From Pseudomonadota bacterium (GTDB lineage: Bacteria; Pseudomonadota; Gammaproteobacteria; Burkholderiales; Burkholderiaceae_C): DNA of 35,564 nucleotides. Positions 23,312-34,314 of this stretch are shown piece by piece. Position 1 is the stretch's first letter. Each line of letters starts with the position of its first letter. The stretch spans positions 1 to 35,564 of the forward strand of contig JAJZEC010000040.1 in the NCBI GenBank assembly GCA_021805825.1, written 5' to 3'. The notes beneath the pieces are model-generated. The model was not told the DNA's origin, did not search any database, and saw only the letters and a program-made list of their open reading frames with translations. The position numbers were made by a program, and so were the translations under genes.

Positions 23312-25000
23312 TCAACCAGCGCCCGGTGTCGCGATCACGCCGATCACGAATTCACCGTGCGGCTGCGGCTGCCGCAGCACGCGGTAGAACAGTCGCGCCG
23401 CGTAGCGGGTGCACAATTCCTGGCAAATATAAAGCCCCAGCCCTGTGCCGCGGCTGTCGGTGGTGAAGAAGGGCTCGAAGATCTGCGTGCGCAGCGCCGG
23501 CGCGACCAGCGGCCCGTCGTTGGCCACCGCGATTTCCCGCACCCGCGGGCCGCCGCGCAGGCTGATGCGGATCGCTTCGGGATCGTGGCTGGCGAAGCGC
23601 TGGGCATTGCCCAGCAGGTTGACGAGCACGCGCCGCAACTGCTGGGGGTCGAACTCCATGGTCGCCTGCGGATCCTCGGCATCGATGCGTACCCGGCCTG
23701 GTGGGTCGGAGTCGAATTCCGCGGCCAGTTCGCGCAGCATGCGCATCGGTTGCAGCGTGAGGGGCGCGCGCACCCCCGAGCGGCCCAGATCCAGCACGTC
23801 CTCGACGATGCGGTTGAGGCGATCGGCGTTCTGCGCGATCAGTTTGGTCATGCGCACGCGCTGGGCCTCGCTGAGTCCGGGCTCGCTGGCCAGTTCGTTG
23901 GCGTGGGTGATCGCTCCCAGCGGGTTGCGGATTTCGTGCGCCAGCGCGGCCACCAGACGTCCGAGCGCGGCCAGCTTGTCCTGCTGGATCTGGTTGCTGA
24001 TTTCCCGCAGATCCTGCATGAAGACCACGTAGGCCGGCCCGCCCGGCAGGTGGCGCAGCGGCTGCACCCGCACGCGCAGCCGCAGGCCGTCGACGCTCTC
24101 GATCTGCAGCGGGGCTACGCCATGCAGCGCGTCCGAGGGGCCGCGCAAGGCCTGGCCGAGCACCGCCAGCGCCGGGTGCTCCAGGTTCCACGAGCCGGCG
24201 GCCAGTTCGTCGGAGGTTCCCGGCATGCCCAGCAGCGCGGCGGCGGCCGGGTTGGCGGCTTCCACGCGCAGCCGCGCGTCCAGCACGAGGACGCCATCGG
24301 GGTGCGCCAGCAGCACGTGGCGGTTGATCGCCAGTTGGCGCGAGGCGCGCATCTCGCTGCTGCGGGCGCGCTGCTCCTGGCGCACCAGGCGCTGCGAAAG
24401 CTGCCAGGCGAGCAGGCCCATCGCGAAGTAGGCGGCACCCACGAAGCCGGCGGCGAACAGCTCCAGGTCGTGTCCGCTGCCCCAACCGCCGAGTCCGGCC
24501 AGCGCCTGCGACAGCAGCAGCAGGCTGACGGCCGACGCGGTGGCCAGCGTCAGGCGCAGGGTGCCCCAGACCCCGGCGGCCAGCACCGGAAGGGTGTAGC
24601 TGACCAGCAGTTCGCGCGCGGCCACGCCGGCCAGCCACTGCAGCAGCCCGAACACGAGCAGATCCGCGAGCACGGCCGTCAGCACCTGCCAGGCGAAGCC
24701 GCGCCGGGTGCGCAGGCTGAGCATCCATTGCGCCAGCACGACCACCACGTACAGCGCCGACACCACGATGCCCACGCGGCTGCCGCCGCCCAGGGCATTG
24801 ATCGCGAACCAGACGAGCAGGATGGTGCCCATCAGCAGGCGCGCCGCGCCGAGCACGCGGAAGGATCGCAGACGCTCGCGCGACGGCGCGGTTCCGGAAA
24901 TCAGGCGCGTGACCAGCGACTGCTGGCGCGGCGCATCGCGGCGCTCGAAGGCAAAGCCGCTGTCAGTGCCCGCGGGGTCGCGCTCAGCCCTGCCGGGCAT
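23312..25000 (-). CDS. pilS: Membrane sensor histidine kinase, PilS-like
   Basis: A 562-residue kinase. About six hydrophobic segments occupy residues ~48-200, as in Pseudomonas PilS. A PAS-like region follows (LAHPDGVLVLDARLRVEAANPAA). The dimerisation/phosphorylation motif is ALAHEIRNPLGAI (His355). The ATPase domain contains NLLGNAQRF and FEPFFTTDSRGTGLGLYIC. The ATG at 25000 overlaps the end of the preceding small gene by 17 bases; longer frames would add Cys/Arg-rich sequence that looks like shadow coding. Its partner is the PilR-like regulator directly downstream. Confidence 0.9.
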   Translation of the reverse strand: MPGRAERDPAGTDSGFAFERRDAPRQQSLVTRLISGTAPSRERLRSFRVLGAARLLMGTILLVWFAINALGGGSRVGIVVSALYVVVVLAQWMLSLRTRRGFAWQVLTAVLADLLVFGLLQWLAGVAARELLVSYTLPVLAAGVWGTLRLTLATASAVSLLLLSQALAGLGGWGSGHDLELFAAGFVGAAYFAMGLLAWQLSQRLVRQEQRARSSEMRASRQLAINRHVLLAHPDGVLVLDARLRVEAANPAAAALLGMPGTSDELAAGSWNLEHPALAVLGQALRGPSDALHGVAPLQIESVDGLRLRVRVQPLRHLPGGPAYVVFMQDLREISNQIQQDKLAALGRLVAALAHEIRNPLGAITHANELASEPGLSEAQRVRMTKLIAQNADRLNRIVEDVLDLGRSGVRAPLTLQPMRMLRELAAEFDSDPPGRVRIDAEDPQATMEFDPQQLRRVLVNLLGNAQRFASHDPEAIRISLRGGPRVREIAVANDGPLVAPALRTQIFEPFFTTDSRGTGLGLYICQELCTRYAARLFYRVLRQPQPHGEFVIGVIATPGAG

Positions 25001-25208
25001 GCTCGGCACAGCAGTAGGGACGCCGCTGCGCGTCCCACACGCAGCGACTGGCCGGCACGTGCACCCCGCAGTGGCTGCAGGCATGCATCGGCTCGGGCGG
25101 ACGCAGGCGCCGGGCTTCGCGCGACGGCGGCTGACGATGCAGCGCCCGCTGCCTCTTGTGCAGCAGCAGGCCGACGATGGCAACGACGAACAGCAGCAGG
25201 TATTTCAT
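24984..25208 (-). CDS. Small membrane protein with C-terminal Cys4 motif (PP0621-like)
   Basis: A 74-residue protein. A single hydrophobic N-terminal segment (KYLLLFVVAIVGLLL) is followed by a basic linker. A cysteine-rich end holds C44-x2-C47, C56 and C66-C67-x2-H70, which could bind zinc. It resembles the PP0621 family of short proteins encoded next to pilS in beta- and gammaproteobacteria. The ATG at 25208 overlaps the stop of the cytochrome assembly gene (ATGA), and its own end overlaps the pilS start. Function is unknown; the tight coupling to pilS makes a link to pilus sensing possible but unproven. Confidence 0.82.
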   Translation of the reverse strand: MKYLLLFVVAIVGLLLHKRQRALHRQPPSREARRLRPPEPMHACSHCGVHVPASRCVWDAQRRPYCCAEHARQG

Positions 25209-26026
25209 CGGTGCAGGATGACCTGGAGCACGAAGCGCGAGCCGACATAGCTCAAGAGCAGCAGCGCCGACCCCGAGAACAGCCAGCGCAGCGCGCGCCG
25301 CCCGCGCCAGCCGAGCACGTGGCGACCCAGCAGCAGCACCGCGAACAGCAGCCACGAGGCCACGCCGAACACCGTCTGGTGGTTGAACTCGAAGGGCTTG
25401 CCGTAGACCCTGGCACTGAACAGCACGGCCGACACCAGCGCGGCGCTGAGCATCACGAAACCCAGCGTGGCCAGGCGATACGTAAGCTTTTCCAGCGTCA
25501 GCAGCGCAAGCCCGGGCCCCAGGCCGGCCAGGCCGGGGCGGCGCTGCTGTAGCGCACGCTCGGCCGACCACAGCATCGCGCCGTGCAGCACCGCGGCTCC
25601 GAACAACCCGTAGGCCGCTATGCCCATGGCCCAGTGCAGGGAAAAGGCGATGCCCTCGGCCGGCGGCTTGATGTGGAAGGGGGGGAAAAACCAGGTCAGC
25701 AGCAGCGAGCCGGCGGCCAGCGCGCAGATCCAGGAACGCAGGCCCTGCAGCGGGTAGTACAGGCTTTCGACCCAGTAGACCGCGGCCACCAGCCAGAAGG
25801 TCAGCGACAGCGCCGGGGCGAAGCCGAAGTCCGGTTCATGCTTGCCCTCGAGCACGAGCACGAAGGTGCTCGCATGCGCAAGCCAGGCCAGCAGCATCGC
25901 CACGGTGGCCAGGTCGAGCTGACCCCGCGCTCGCGGCGCGCGTTCGGCCGCCGCGCCCCGCGGGCGGCCGACGAGCGCGGCCAGCAGGTACAGTGCGAAG
26001 GCCAGTCCGTTGACTAAAATCCACAT
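25205..26026 (-). CDS. Cytochrome c assembly (CcsA/YpjD-like) membrane protein
   Basis: A 273-residue multi-pass membrane protein of the CcsA/CcmC/HemX superfamily, whose members handle haem for cytochrome c maturation. About eight hydrophobic segments are visible. Histidines lie in AWLAHAST, SLHWAMGIAAYGLFG and FNHQTVFGVASWLLFA, as expected for haem ligation. It is encoded divergently from ffh, an arrangement common in proteobacteria (YpjD). Its exact role is not established. The start ATG has no obvious ribosome-binding site. The two exported c-type cytochromes in this window would be possible clients. Confidence 0.88.
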   Translation of the reverse strand: MWILVNGLAFALYLLAALVGRPRGAAAERAPRARGQLDLATVAMLLAWLAHASTFVLVLEGKHEPDFGFAPALSLTFWLVAAVYWVESLYYPLQGLRSWICALAAGSLLLTWFFPPFHIKPPAEGIAFSLHWAMGIAAYGLFGAAVLHGAMLWSAERALQQRRPGLAGLGPGLALLTLEKLTYRLATLGFVMLSAALVSAVLFSARVYGKPFEFNHQTVFGVASWLLFAVLLLGRHVLGWRGRRALRWLFSGSALLLLSYVGSRFVLQVILHR

Positions 26027-26040
26027 GTTTGGAGTTTAAC
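26010..26040 (+). promoter_or_regulatory. Weak candidate promoter for ffh
   Basis: TTGACT (26010-26015) and TTTAAC (26035-26040) are 19 bases apart, a longer spacing than ideal. It overlaps the start of the divergent cytochrome assembly gene. The AT content is clearly above the surroundings, which is the main support. Confidence 0.3.
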
Positions 26041-26085
26041 CGAGCGCCCCGTGCCGGCCGCCCGGTCGCCGATACCCTTGCCCCG

Positions 26086-27441
26086 ATGCTGAACAACCTT
26101 ACCCAGCGCCTGTCGCAGGTCGTCAAGACCGTGCGCGGGCAGGCTCGGATCACCGAGTCCAACGTCGCCGACATGCTGCGCGAGATCCGCCTGGCGCTGC
26201 TCGAGGCCGACGTGGCCCTGCCGGTCGTGCGCACCTTCACCCAGCAGGTCAAGGACAAGGCGCTCGGGCAGGAGGTGGTGGGCTCGCTGACCCCGGGCCA
26301 GGCGCTGGTCGGGGTGGTGCACCGTGAACTGGCGGCGCTGATGGGCAGCGGCAGCGCGGGCCTGAACCTGGCGGTGCAGCCCCCGGCGGTGGTGCTGATG
26401 GCCGGCCTGCAGGGCGCCGGCAAGACCACCACCACCGCCAAGCTGGCGAAGTGGCTGATCGAGCGCCAGAAGAAGAAGGTGCTGACGGTGTCGGCCGACG
26501 TCTATCGTCCGGCGGCCATCGAGCAGCTGCGCACGGTCACCGAGCAGGCGGGCGCCGAGTTCCTGCCGTCGTCGCCGCAGGAAAAGCCTCTGGACATCGC
26601 GATGCGCGCGCTGGCGCACGCGCGCTCCCGCCATTTCGACGTGCTGCTGGTCGATACCGCGGGACGACTGGCCGTGGACGAGCAGATGATGCGCGAGATC
26701 CGCGAACTGCACCAGGCGCTGCATCCTGTGGAGACCCTGTTCGTCGTCGATTCGATGCAGGGTCAGGATGCGCTGGCCACCGCGCGCGCCTTCCACGACG
26801 CCTTGCCGCTGACCGGCATTGTGCTGACCAAGCTCGACGGCGACGCCCGCGGCGGAGCCGCGCTGTCGGTGCACCAGGTGACGGGGGCGCCGATCAAGTT
26901 CGCCGGCGTGTCGGAGAAGATCGACGGCCTGGAGGCCTTCGACGCGCAGCGCATGGCCGAGCGCATCCTGGGCATGGGCGACGTGCTGGCGCTGGTCGAG
27001 CAGGCGCAGCGCAGCGTGGACATGCAGGCCGCCGAGCAGCTCGCGCGCAAGGTCAAGTCCGGCGAGCAGTTCGACCTCAACGATTTCCTGCTGCAGCTCA
27101 ACCAGATGAACAAGATGGGCGGGCTGCAGGGCATGCTCGACAAGCTTCCGGCGGAAATGCAGGCGCGTGCCGCACAGGCCGACATGGACAAGGCCACGCG
27201 CGACGTGCGGCGCATGCAGGGAATCATCTGTTCGATGACGCCGGGCGAGCGGCGCAAGCCGGATCTGATCAAGGCGTCACGCAAGCGCCGCATCGCCGCG
27301 GGCGCCGGCGTAGGGGTGCAGGAAGTCAACCGGATGCTGGCCCAGTTCGAGCAGATGCGCGACATGATGAAAAAAATGAAGGGCGCGAAAATGTTCAAGA
27401 TGATGCAGCGCCTGGGCGGCGCCGGAATGCCGCGGCGCTGA
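26086..27441 (+). CDS. ffh: Signal recognition particle GTPase Ffh
   Basis: A 451-residue SRP protein that binds signal sequences and 4.5S RNA and targets membrane proteins to the translocon. The N domain covers about residues 1-85. The G domain has GLQGAGKTTTTAKLA, DVYRPAAIEQL, DTAGRL and TKLDGDARGGAAL. The Met-rich M domain covers about 325-451 with MNKMGGLQGMLDKLP, IICSMTPGER and a basic Met/Lys tail. I chose the ATG at 26086 (MLNNLTQRLSQVVKTVRGQ), the standard N-terminus. It converges on the transglycosylase gene with 26 bases between. Confidence 0.97.
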   Translation: MLNNLTQRLSQVVKTVRGQARITESNVADMLREIRLALLEADVALPVVRTFTQQVKDKALGQEVVGSLTPGQALVGVVHRELAALMGSGSAGLNLAVQPPAVVLMAGLQGAGKTTTTAKLAKWLIERQKKKVLTVSADVYRPAAIEQLRTVTEQAGAEFLPSSPQEKPLDIAMRALAHARSRHFDVLLVDTAGRLAVDEQMMREIRELHQALHPVETLFVVDSMQGQDALATARAFHDALPLTGIVLTKLDGDARGGAALSVHQVTGAPIKFAGVSEKIDGLEAFDAQRMAERILGMGDVLALVEQAQRSVDMQAAEQLARKVKSGEQFDLNDFLLQLNQMNKMGGLQGMLDKLPAEMQARAAQADMDKATRDVRRMQGIICSMTPGERRKPDLIKASRKRRIAAGAGVGVQEVNRMLAQFEQMRDMMKKMKGAKMFKMMQRLGGAGMPRR

Positions 27442-27467
27442 GCCGCGCCCACCCTCGGCGCCCACCC

Positions 27468-28142
27468 TCAGCGCCTGGCCGTGTCGGCCTGCGCCAGGCG
27501 CGGAAGCTGCGGAAGCTGCGGGCGTACCCGCCAGATGCGCCGCGCGGCCAGCACGGCGTCGGGGTAGGCGGCGCGACCGCGCGAGCCGTTGTAGCGCCCC
27601 AGCGCATCGAACAGGTCGCCATGCTCCTCGTCGAGGTAATGGCGCAGGATGACGCAGCCGTAGCGCAGGTTCACCCGGGTGCGGAACAGCGCCAGTTTGT
27701 CGCCGTTGCCGATCTGGCGGGTCCAGAAGGGCATGACCTGCATCAGGCCCATGGCCCCGGCCGGCGAGATCGCGTACTTGTCGAAGCCGCTTTCGACCTG
27801 GATCAGGCCCAGCACCAGCGCCGGCTGCAGTCCGGCTCGCGTGGCTTCGTACCACACGGTGCGCAGCAGTTCCAGGCGCGCGGCCTCGTCGGGCACGCGC
27901 CTGCGCAGCCGCACCGACTCGGTGGCCAGCCACAGCAGGTAGTGCACCAGCCGATGCGGGTTGTCGAATCGCGGCGCGGGGTCGCTGGCTGCGGCGATCT
28001 GCGCCGCCAGCGCCAGGCGCACGGCATCGGAAAGCGCCTCCTCGCGCTGCGCCCCGGCCCATGCGGGTCGCGCCAGCAGCAGGGCCGCCAGCGCCAGCGC
28101 CAGCGCCGTCGCGAGCCTGGCGCCGAGCCGAGTGCTGCGCAT
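27468..28142 (-). CDS. Exported lytic transglycosylase (SLT domain)
   Basis: A 224-residue peptidoglycan lytic transglycosylase, which cleaves glycan strands leaving anhydro-muropeptides of the kind AmpD processes. The N-terminus is a signal peptide (residues ~1-29, ending RPAWAG). The SLT signature is QVESGFDKYAISPAGAMGLM, with catalytic Glu117. RYNGSRGRAAYPDAVL is also typical. The ATG at 28142 was preferred over a TTG three codons upstream. It follows proS by 32 bases on the same strand. The lack of a lipobox suggests a soluble periplasmic enzyme. Confidence 0.92.
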   Translation of the reverse strand: MRSTRLGARLATALALALAALLLARPAWAGAQREEALSDAVRLALAAQIAAASDPAPRFDNPHRLVHYLLWLATESVRLRRRVPDEAARLELLRTVWYEATRAGLQPALVLGLIQVESGFDKYAISPAGAMGLMQVMPFWTRQIGNGDKLALFRTRVNLRYGCVILRHYLDEEHGDLFDALGRYNGSRGRAAYPDAVLAARRIWRVRPQLPQLPRLAQADTARR

Positions 28143-28174
28143 CGTCGGCAAGCCCCGGGGCGCAAGCCGCCGCT

Positions 28175-29902
28175 TCAGGCCCGGCGCGCGCGCTGGCGCA
28201 GGGTCTGCAGCACTTCGCCTTGCGCGACGCGGGTCGCGGAGGCATCACGCCGATGCTGGTACTCGACGCTCTGCGTGGCCAGCAGCCGCTCGGACAGCAC
28301 CAGCCGGTGGGGCACTCCGATGAGTTCCCAGTCGGCGAACATCGCTCCCGGGCGCAGGCCGCGGTCGTCGAGCACGGTATCGAAGCCGGCGCCCAGCAGG
28401 GCGTCGTGCAGGGCCTCGGCGGCCTCGCGCACCTCGGCGCTGCGATCGCCCCCGATCGGGCAGACGACGACCTCGAACGGAGCCAGCGCGTCCGGCCAGA
28501 TCATGCCGCGCGCATCGTGGTTCTGCTCGATGCAGGCACCGAGGATGCGGCTGATGCCGATGCCGTAGCAGCCCATTTCCAGGGTCTGGGGCTTGCCCGC
28601 CTCATCGATGTACTGCGCCCGCATGGCCTCGGAGTAACGGGTGCCGAGGTAGAAGACATGCCCGACCTCGATGCCGCGGCAGATCGCCAGCTGGCCCTTG
28701 CCGTCCGGACTGGGATCGCCCTCGAGCACATTGCGCAGGTCGGCGACCTCGGGCTCGGGCAGATCGCGTCCCCAGTTGACTCCGGTGTAGTGATGGTCGG
28801 GCACATTGGCGCCGACGACGAAATCGTGCATGTTGGCCACCGTGCGGTCGGCGACCACGCGCAACGCGCGCGCGGTGCCGATGGGGCCGATGAAGCCCGG
28901 GCGGCAGCCGAACCATTCGACGATCTCCTCCTCGGTGGCCATGCGCGCCTGCTGCAGGCCCTGCAGCTTGCCCGCCTTGATCGGGTTCACCGCGTGGTCG
29001 CCGCGCACCAGCAGCAATACCAGCCGGGTTCCCTCCTGCTCGTCGTCGGTGGCCAGAACCACCGACTTGACCGTGGATTGCAGCGCGATGCCCAGCTGCT
29101 CGGCGACGTCCTCGCACTTGGCGGCCCCGGGGGTCGGTGTGCGCTCCATCGCGCGGCCGGGCGCGGCCCGCCGCGGCAACAGGGGCAGCGCCTCGGCGAG
29201 TTCGACGTTGGCCGCGTAGTCCGACTGCGGGCAGTAGGCGATGGCGTCCTCGCCCGTATCGGCGATGACGTGGAATTCATGGCTCAGCGAGCCGCCGATC
29301 TGCCCGGTGTCGGCCGACACTGCGCGGAACTGCAGGCCCATGCGCTCGAACACGCGCCGGTACGCCTCGTACATCGCCTCGTAGCTGCGCTGCGCGCCGG
29401 CGCGGTCGCGGTCGAAGGAGTAGGCGTCCTTCATCGTGAACTCGCGCGCCCGCATGACCCCGAAGCGGGGCCGGCGCTCATCGCGGAACTTGGTCTGGAT
29501 ATGGTAGAAGTTCAGCGGCAGCTGGCGCCAGGATCGCAGCTCGTTGCGTGCGATGTCGGTGATCACCTCTTCCGAGGTCGGCTGCACGACGAAGTCGCGC
29601 TGGTGGCGATCGCGCAGGCGCAGCAGTTCGGGTCCGTACTTGTCCCAGCGCTGGGTTTCCTGCCAGAGTTCGGCCGGCTGCACGACCGGCATCAGCAACT
29701 CCAGCGCGCCGGCGCGATTCATCTCCTCGCGCACGATGGCCTCCACCTTGCGCAGGCTGCGCAGTCCCAGCGGCATGTAGGTGTAGAGTCCGGCCGCGAG
29801 CTTGCGGATCATTCCCGCGCGCAGCATCAGCGCCTGGCTGGCGATTTCGGCGTCCGCCGGGGCCTCTTTCTGGGTGGAAAGGAAGAATCGTGAAGCGCGC
29901 AT
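28175..29902 (-). CDS. proS: Prolyl-tRNA synthetase ProRS (bacterial type with editing insert)
   Basis: A 575-residue class II synthetase that charges tRNA-Pro. Motif-rich regions include [34 protein letters not shown] and [11 protein letters not shown]. Between them, at about residues 230-385, lies the YbaK-like editing insert that clears mischarged Ala-tRNA-Pro (for example [16 protein letters not shown]). The C-terminal anticodon-binding domain follows. No clear ribosome-binding site precedes the ATG at 29902. It is divergent from rppH across 155 bases. Its substrate tRNA-Pro(CGG) is encoded near the window's right end. Confidence 0.97.
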   Translation of the reverse strand: MRASRFFLSTQKEAPADAEIASQALMLRAGMIRKLAAGLYTYMPLGLRSLRKVEAIVREEMNRAGALELLMPVVQPAELWQETQRWDKYGPELLRLRDRHQRDFVVQPTSEEVITDIARNELRSWRQLPLNFYHIQTKFRDERRPRFGVMRAREFTMKDAYSFDRDRAGAQRSYEAMYEAYRRVFERMGLQFRAVSADTGQIGGSLSHEFHVIADTGEDAIAYCPQSDYAANVELAEALPLLPRRAAPGRAMERTPTPGAAKCEDVAEQLGIALQSTVKSVVLATDDEQEGTRLVLLLVRGDHAVNPIKAGKLQGLQQARMATEEEIVEWFGCRPGFIGPIGTARALRVVADRTVANMHDFVVGANVPDHHYTGVNWGRDLPEPEVADLRNVLEGDPSPDGKGQLAICRGIEVGHVFYLGTRYSEAMRAQYIDEAGKPQTLEMGCYGIGISRILGACIEQNHDARGMIWPDALAPFEVVVCPIGGDRSAEVREAAEALHDALLGAGFDTVLDDRGLRPGAMFADWELIGVPHRLVLSERLLATQSVEYQHRRDASATRVAQGEVLQTLRQRARRA

Positions 29903-29989
29903 GAAGAGAAGGGTAGTCGAGTGTTTGGCTGCGCCGCGTGGGCTGGGCGCATTGCGCCCCGGAGGCTCCCGGGGAACCCCGAGGTGTAC

Positions 29990-30006
29990 CGCGCCGCAGC
30001 GGCGCG
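29990..30006. repeat. Perfect 8-bp inverted repeat upstream of the rppH -10
   Basis: CGCGCCGC-A-GCGGCGCG, a 17-base palindrome, sits where a -35 would be expected, five bases before a consensus TATAAT. It is a possible operator or activator site. Two more GC palindromes lie just upstream in the proS-rppH gap (GGGCGC-ATT-GCGCCC near 29945 and a CCCCGGGG-rich one after it). Confidence 0.45.
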
Positions 30007-30011
30007 CGGCC

Positions 30012-30017
30012 TATAAT
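30012..30017 (+). promoter_or_regulatory. Consensus -10 (TATAAT) of rppH
   Basis: A perfect TATAAT precedes the rppH ATG by 40 bases, followed by an AT-richer leader. No -35 match is present at 16-18 bases; the site is occupied by the palindrome at 29990-30006. Confidence 0.6.
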
Positions 30018-30057
30018 GAGCTCATACATTCTAGATAGATCAACGGGGGCACAGGCC

Positions 30058-30621
30058 ATGTTGGACCGAGAAGGTTATCGACCCAACGTAGGCATCATCC
30101 TTCTCAACCCCAGGAACCAGGTGTTCTGGGGCAAGCGCATCAGCGGCCACTCGTGGCAGTTCCCACAAGGGGGAATCCACTCCGGCGAGAAGCCCGAGCA
30201 GGCGATGTATCGCGAGCTGTTCGAGGAGGTCGGCCTGCAGCCGCGCCATGTGCACATCCTGGGTCGCACCCGCGACTGGCTGCGCTACGAAGTGCCTGCC
30301 CAGTACCTGCGCCGCGACCACCGCGGCAACTACCGCGGCCAGAAGCAGATCTGGTTCCTGCTGCGCCTGACCGGGCGCGACAGCGATGTCTGCCTGCGCT
30401 GCACCGACCATCCTGAATTTGATGCCTGGCGCTGGAACGACTACTGGGTGCCGCTGGACAGCGTCATCGAGTTCAAGCGCGAGGTCTACCAGCAGGCATT
30501 GAACGAACTCTGGCACCTGCTGCCGCGTCCGGAACCGCGCACGCGCTATCTGCGCGCCCATGCCCGGCATCCGCGCGCGCCGCAGGCGCCGCTGGTGCAG
30601 GCCGAGGCGGCCGGCGAATGA
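30058..30621 (+). CDS. rppH: RNA pyrophosphohydrolase RppH (Nudix)
   Basis: A 187-residue RppH, which converts 5'-triphosphate RNA ends to monophosphate and so starts RNase E-dependent decay. The Nudix box runs from Gly38 to Leu60 (G-x5-E-x7-REL-x-EE-V-G-L) and is intact. RppH-specific features are [32 protein letters not shown] and [12 protein letters not shown]. The C-terminal ~30 residues are Arg/Pro-rich and variable. GGGG lies about seven to ten bases before the ATG. The stop overlaps the start of the next gene (ATGA). Confidence 0.95.
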   Translation: MLDREGYRPNVGIILLNPRNQVFWGKRISGHSWQFPQGGIHSGEKPEQAMYRELFEEVGLQPRHVHILGRTRDWLRYEVPAQYLRRDHRGNYRGQKQIWFLLRLTGRDSDVCLRCTDHPEFDAWRWNDYWVPLDSVIEFKREVYQQALNELWHLLPRPEPRTRYLRAHARHPRAPQAPLVQAEAAGE

Positions 30622-31184
30622 GCGGCCGCCGCGTCGTGCCCGCGTCCTGGAGCCGCGCAGCGGTCGTCGCCGCCCTGTTCGCCTGCGGCCTGGCCGTTGC
30701 TGCGCAGGCGGCCGCCGTCGAGGGCTTGCCCGCTGCGAGCGCGCCCCAGTCGGCGCAGGCAGTGGCGCTGCATCTTCCCGAGGCGCCGGCGAAGGATTCC
30801 GCTGCGCTGCTGCCGGTGCCGATTCCCGCGGGCCCGGAACTGCGTTTCCTCGTCGATCCGGCCAGTGTCAGCCGGGTCGGGCTGACGCAGGTTCGCTATA
30901 CGCTGGAGGTGCTCAGTTCCTCGGGCGTGCGCAACCTCAGCTACGAAGGCATCGATTGCGCCAACGACACCTGGCACGTGTACGCGACCTGGAGCGAGAG
31001 ATCGAGTCGCTGGCAGCCCAACCCCGGCAAGGAGTGGTTGCAGGCCGACGTCGGCTCCGACTCCGACGTGCATGGAGTGCTCGACCGCGACTACTGGTGT
31101 TCGGGTCGATGGGCCGCGGGGGACGCGGCAACCCTGGTGGCGCGCCTGCGCCGCGGACTGCGACCGCAGCCTGTGCGTCCCTGA
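30618..31184 (+). CDS. CNP1-like exported protein, function unknown
   Basis: A 188-residue protein with a signal-peptide-like N-terminus ([20 protein letters not shown], residues ~14-33), then an Ala/Pro-rich linker. The C-terminal domain (about 70-188) has [35 protein letters not shown] and [11 protein letters not shown] recognise this as the CNP1-like family of betaproteobacteria, with no known function. Its two domain cysteines, in GIDC and YWC, may form a disulphide in the periplasm. The ATG overlaps the rppH stop. The order rppH-CNP1 is common in the group. It ends 13 bases from the end of the opposing proB gene. Confidence 0.82.
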   Translation: MSGRRVVPASWSRAAVVAALFACGLAVAAQAAAVEGLPAASAPQSAQAVALHLPEAPAKDSAALLPVPIPAGPELRFLVDPASVSRVGLTQVRYTLEVLSSSGVRNLSYEGIDCANDTWHVYATWSERSSRWQPNPGKEWLQADVGSDSDVHGVLDRDYWCSGRWAAGDAATLVARLRRGLRPQPVRP

Positions 31185-31197
31185 TCGTGCGCGCGGC

Positions 31198-33491
<2,294 letters not shown>

Positions 33492-33499
33492 TACGGTGT

Positions 33500-33769
33500 T
33501 CAGCCCTGCGCGGGCTGGGGCGCGACGTGCACGTAGTGGCGATCGAGACGCCCCTTGCGGGCGAATTCGACCGTGCCGTCGACGAGGGCGAACAGGGTGT
33601 GATCCTTGCCCACTCCGACATTCGTCCCCGGGTGGAAGCGGGTTCCGCGCTGACGCACGATGATCGAGCCGGCGGCGATCGCCTGCCCACCGAAGACCTT
33701 CACGCCCAGGCGCTTGGCCTCGGAGTCGCGGCCGTTGCGCGTGGAGCCGCCGCCCTTTTTCTGTGCCAT
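33500..33769 (-). CDS. rpmA: 50S ribosomal protein L27
   Basis: An 89-residue L27, whose N-terminus reaches the peptidyl-transferase centre. The family sequence is complete: [20 protein letters not shown], then [23 protein letters not shown] in two pieces, and [17 protein letters not shown]. It starts with the standard MAQKK and has no Firmicute-type cleavable N-terminal extension. It follows rplU by 12 bases. Confidence 0.98.
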   Translation of the reverse strand: MAQKKGGGSTRNGRDSEAKRLGVKVFGGQAIAAGSIIVRQRGTRFHPGTNVGVGKDHTLFALVDGTVEFARKGRLDRHYVHVAPQPAQG

Positions 33770-33781
33770 GTCCTTCGCTCC

Positions 33782-34093
33782 TCAGGCAGCGATGCCTTCG
33801 ATCTGCAGTTCGGTGAAATTCTGCCGGTGGCCCTGGTGCTTCTGGTAATGCTTGCGGCGGCGCATCTTGAAGATCCGCACCTTCTCGCCGCGCCCGTGCG
33901 CCAGAACCTTGGCCTTCACCGCAGCGCCCGCCAGCAGCGGGCTGCCCAGCCGGGTGTCGGCGCCGTCGAACACGGCGAGCACCTGGTCGAGCACGATGTC
34001 CTGGCCAACGTCTGCGGCAATCTGTTCTACCTTGATCTTGTCGCCGGCAGCAACCTTGTACTGCTTGCCACCGGTTTTTATGACCGCATACAT
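33782..34093 (-). CDS. rplU: 50S ribosomal protein L21
   Basis: A 103-residue L21. The N-terminus [20 protein letters not shown] and the basic [17 protein letters not shown] segment are diagnostic. AGGAG lies ten bases before the ATG. It heads the rplU-rpmA-obgE-proB run, with a candidate promoter about 80 bases upstream, and is divergent from ispB, the usual betaproteobacterial arrangement. Confidence 0.98.
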   Translation of the reverse strand: MYAVIKTGGKQYKVAAGDKIKVEQIAADVGQDIVLDQVLAVFDGADTRLGSPLLAGAAVKAKVLAHGRGEKVRIFKMRRRKHYQKHQGHRQNFTELQIEGIAA

Positions 34094-34174
34094 GGAGTGA
34101 CTCCTGATGGAAGAATGCCCGGCGCGCCACGTTCGGGGCGCCGTCGCCGCCAAAGCCTGTGCGTCGAACCGGCA

Positions 34175-34203
34175 ATCATAGCAAATCGGCAGGTCGCTGC
34201 CCA
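34175..34203 (-). promoter_or_regulatory. Candidate rplU promoter
   Basis: On the minus strand TGGGCA (34198-34203) and TATGAT (34175-34180) are 17 bases apart. The -10 matches consensus at five of six positions and the -35 at four of six. The leader would be about 75 bases. Confidence 0.6.
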
Positions 34204-34253
34204 GCCGGGGTGCAGCGTGGGCGGGCCGGGGCACCTGCGCCCAGCGGCATCAT

Positions 34254-34259
34254 TAGAAT
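34254..34259 (+). promoter_or_regulatory. Candidate ispB -10 (TAGAAT)
   Basis: TAGAAT lies 55 bases before the ispB GTG, within an AT-rich patch of the divergent rplU/ispB region. No convincing -35 is seen at normal spacing. Confidence 0.45.
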
Positions 34260-34314
34260 CTCGGGGCCTTTTGCATCCGTTTGTGTCGCCGCCCTGCCGC
34301 CACCCGCGCCCTTC

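Noticed and set aside
23252-25552. Long plus-strand open frame (766 codons) opposite pilS and its upstream genes
   Set aside because: It is antisense to clearly conserved genes, is rich in Arg, Gln, His and Ala with no domain pattern, and arises from GC-rich codon use. The same applies to long antisense frames at 7554-9197, 18032-20065, 28061-29893, 32147-34318 and 5200-6276.
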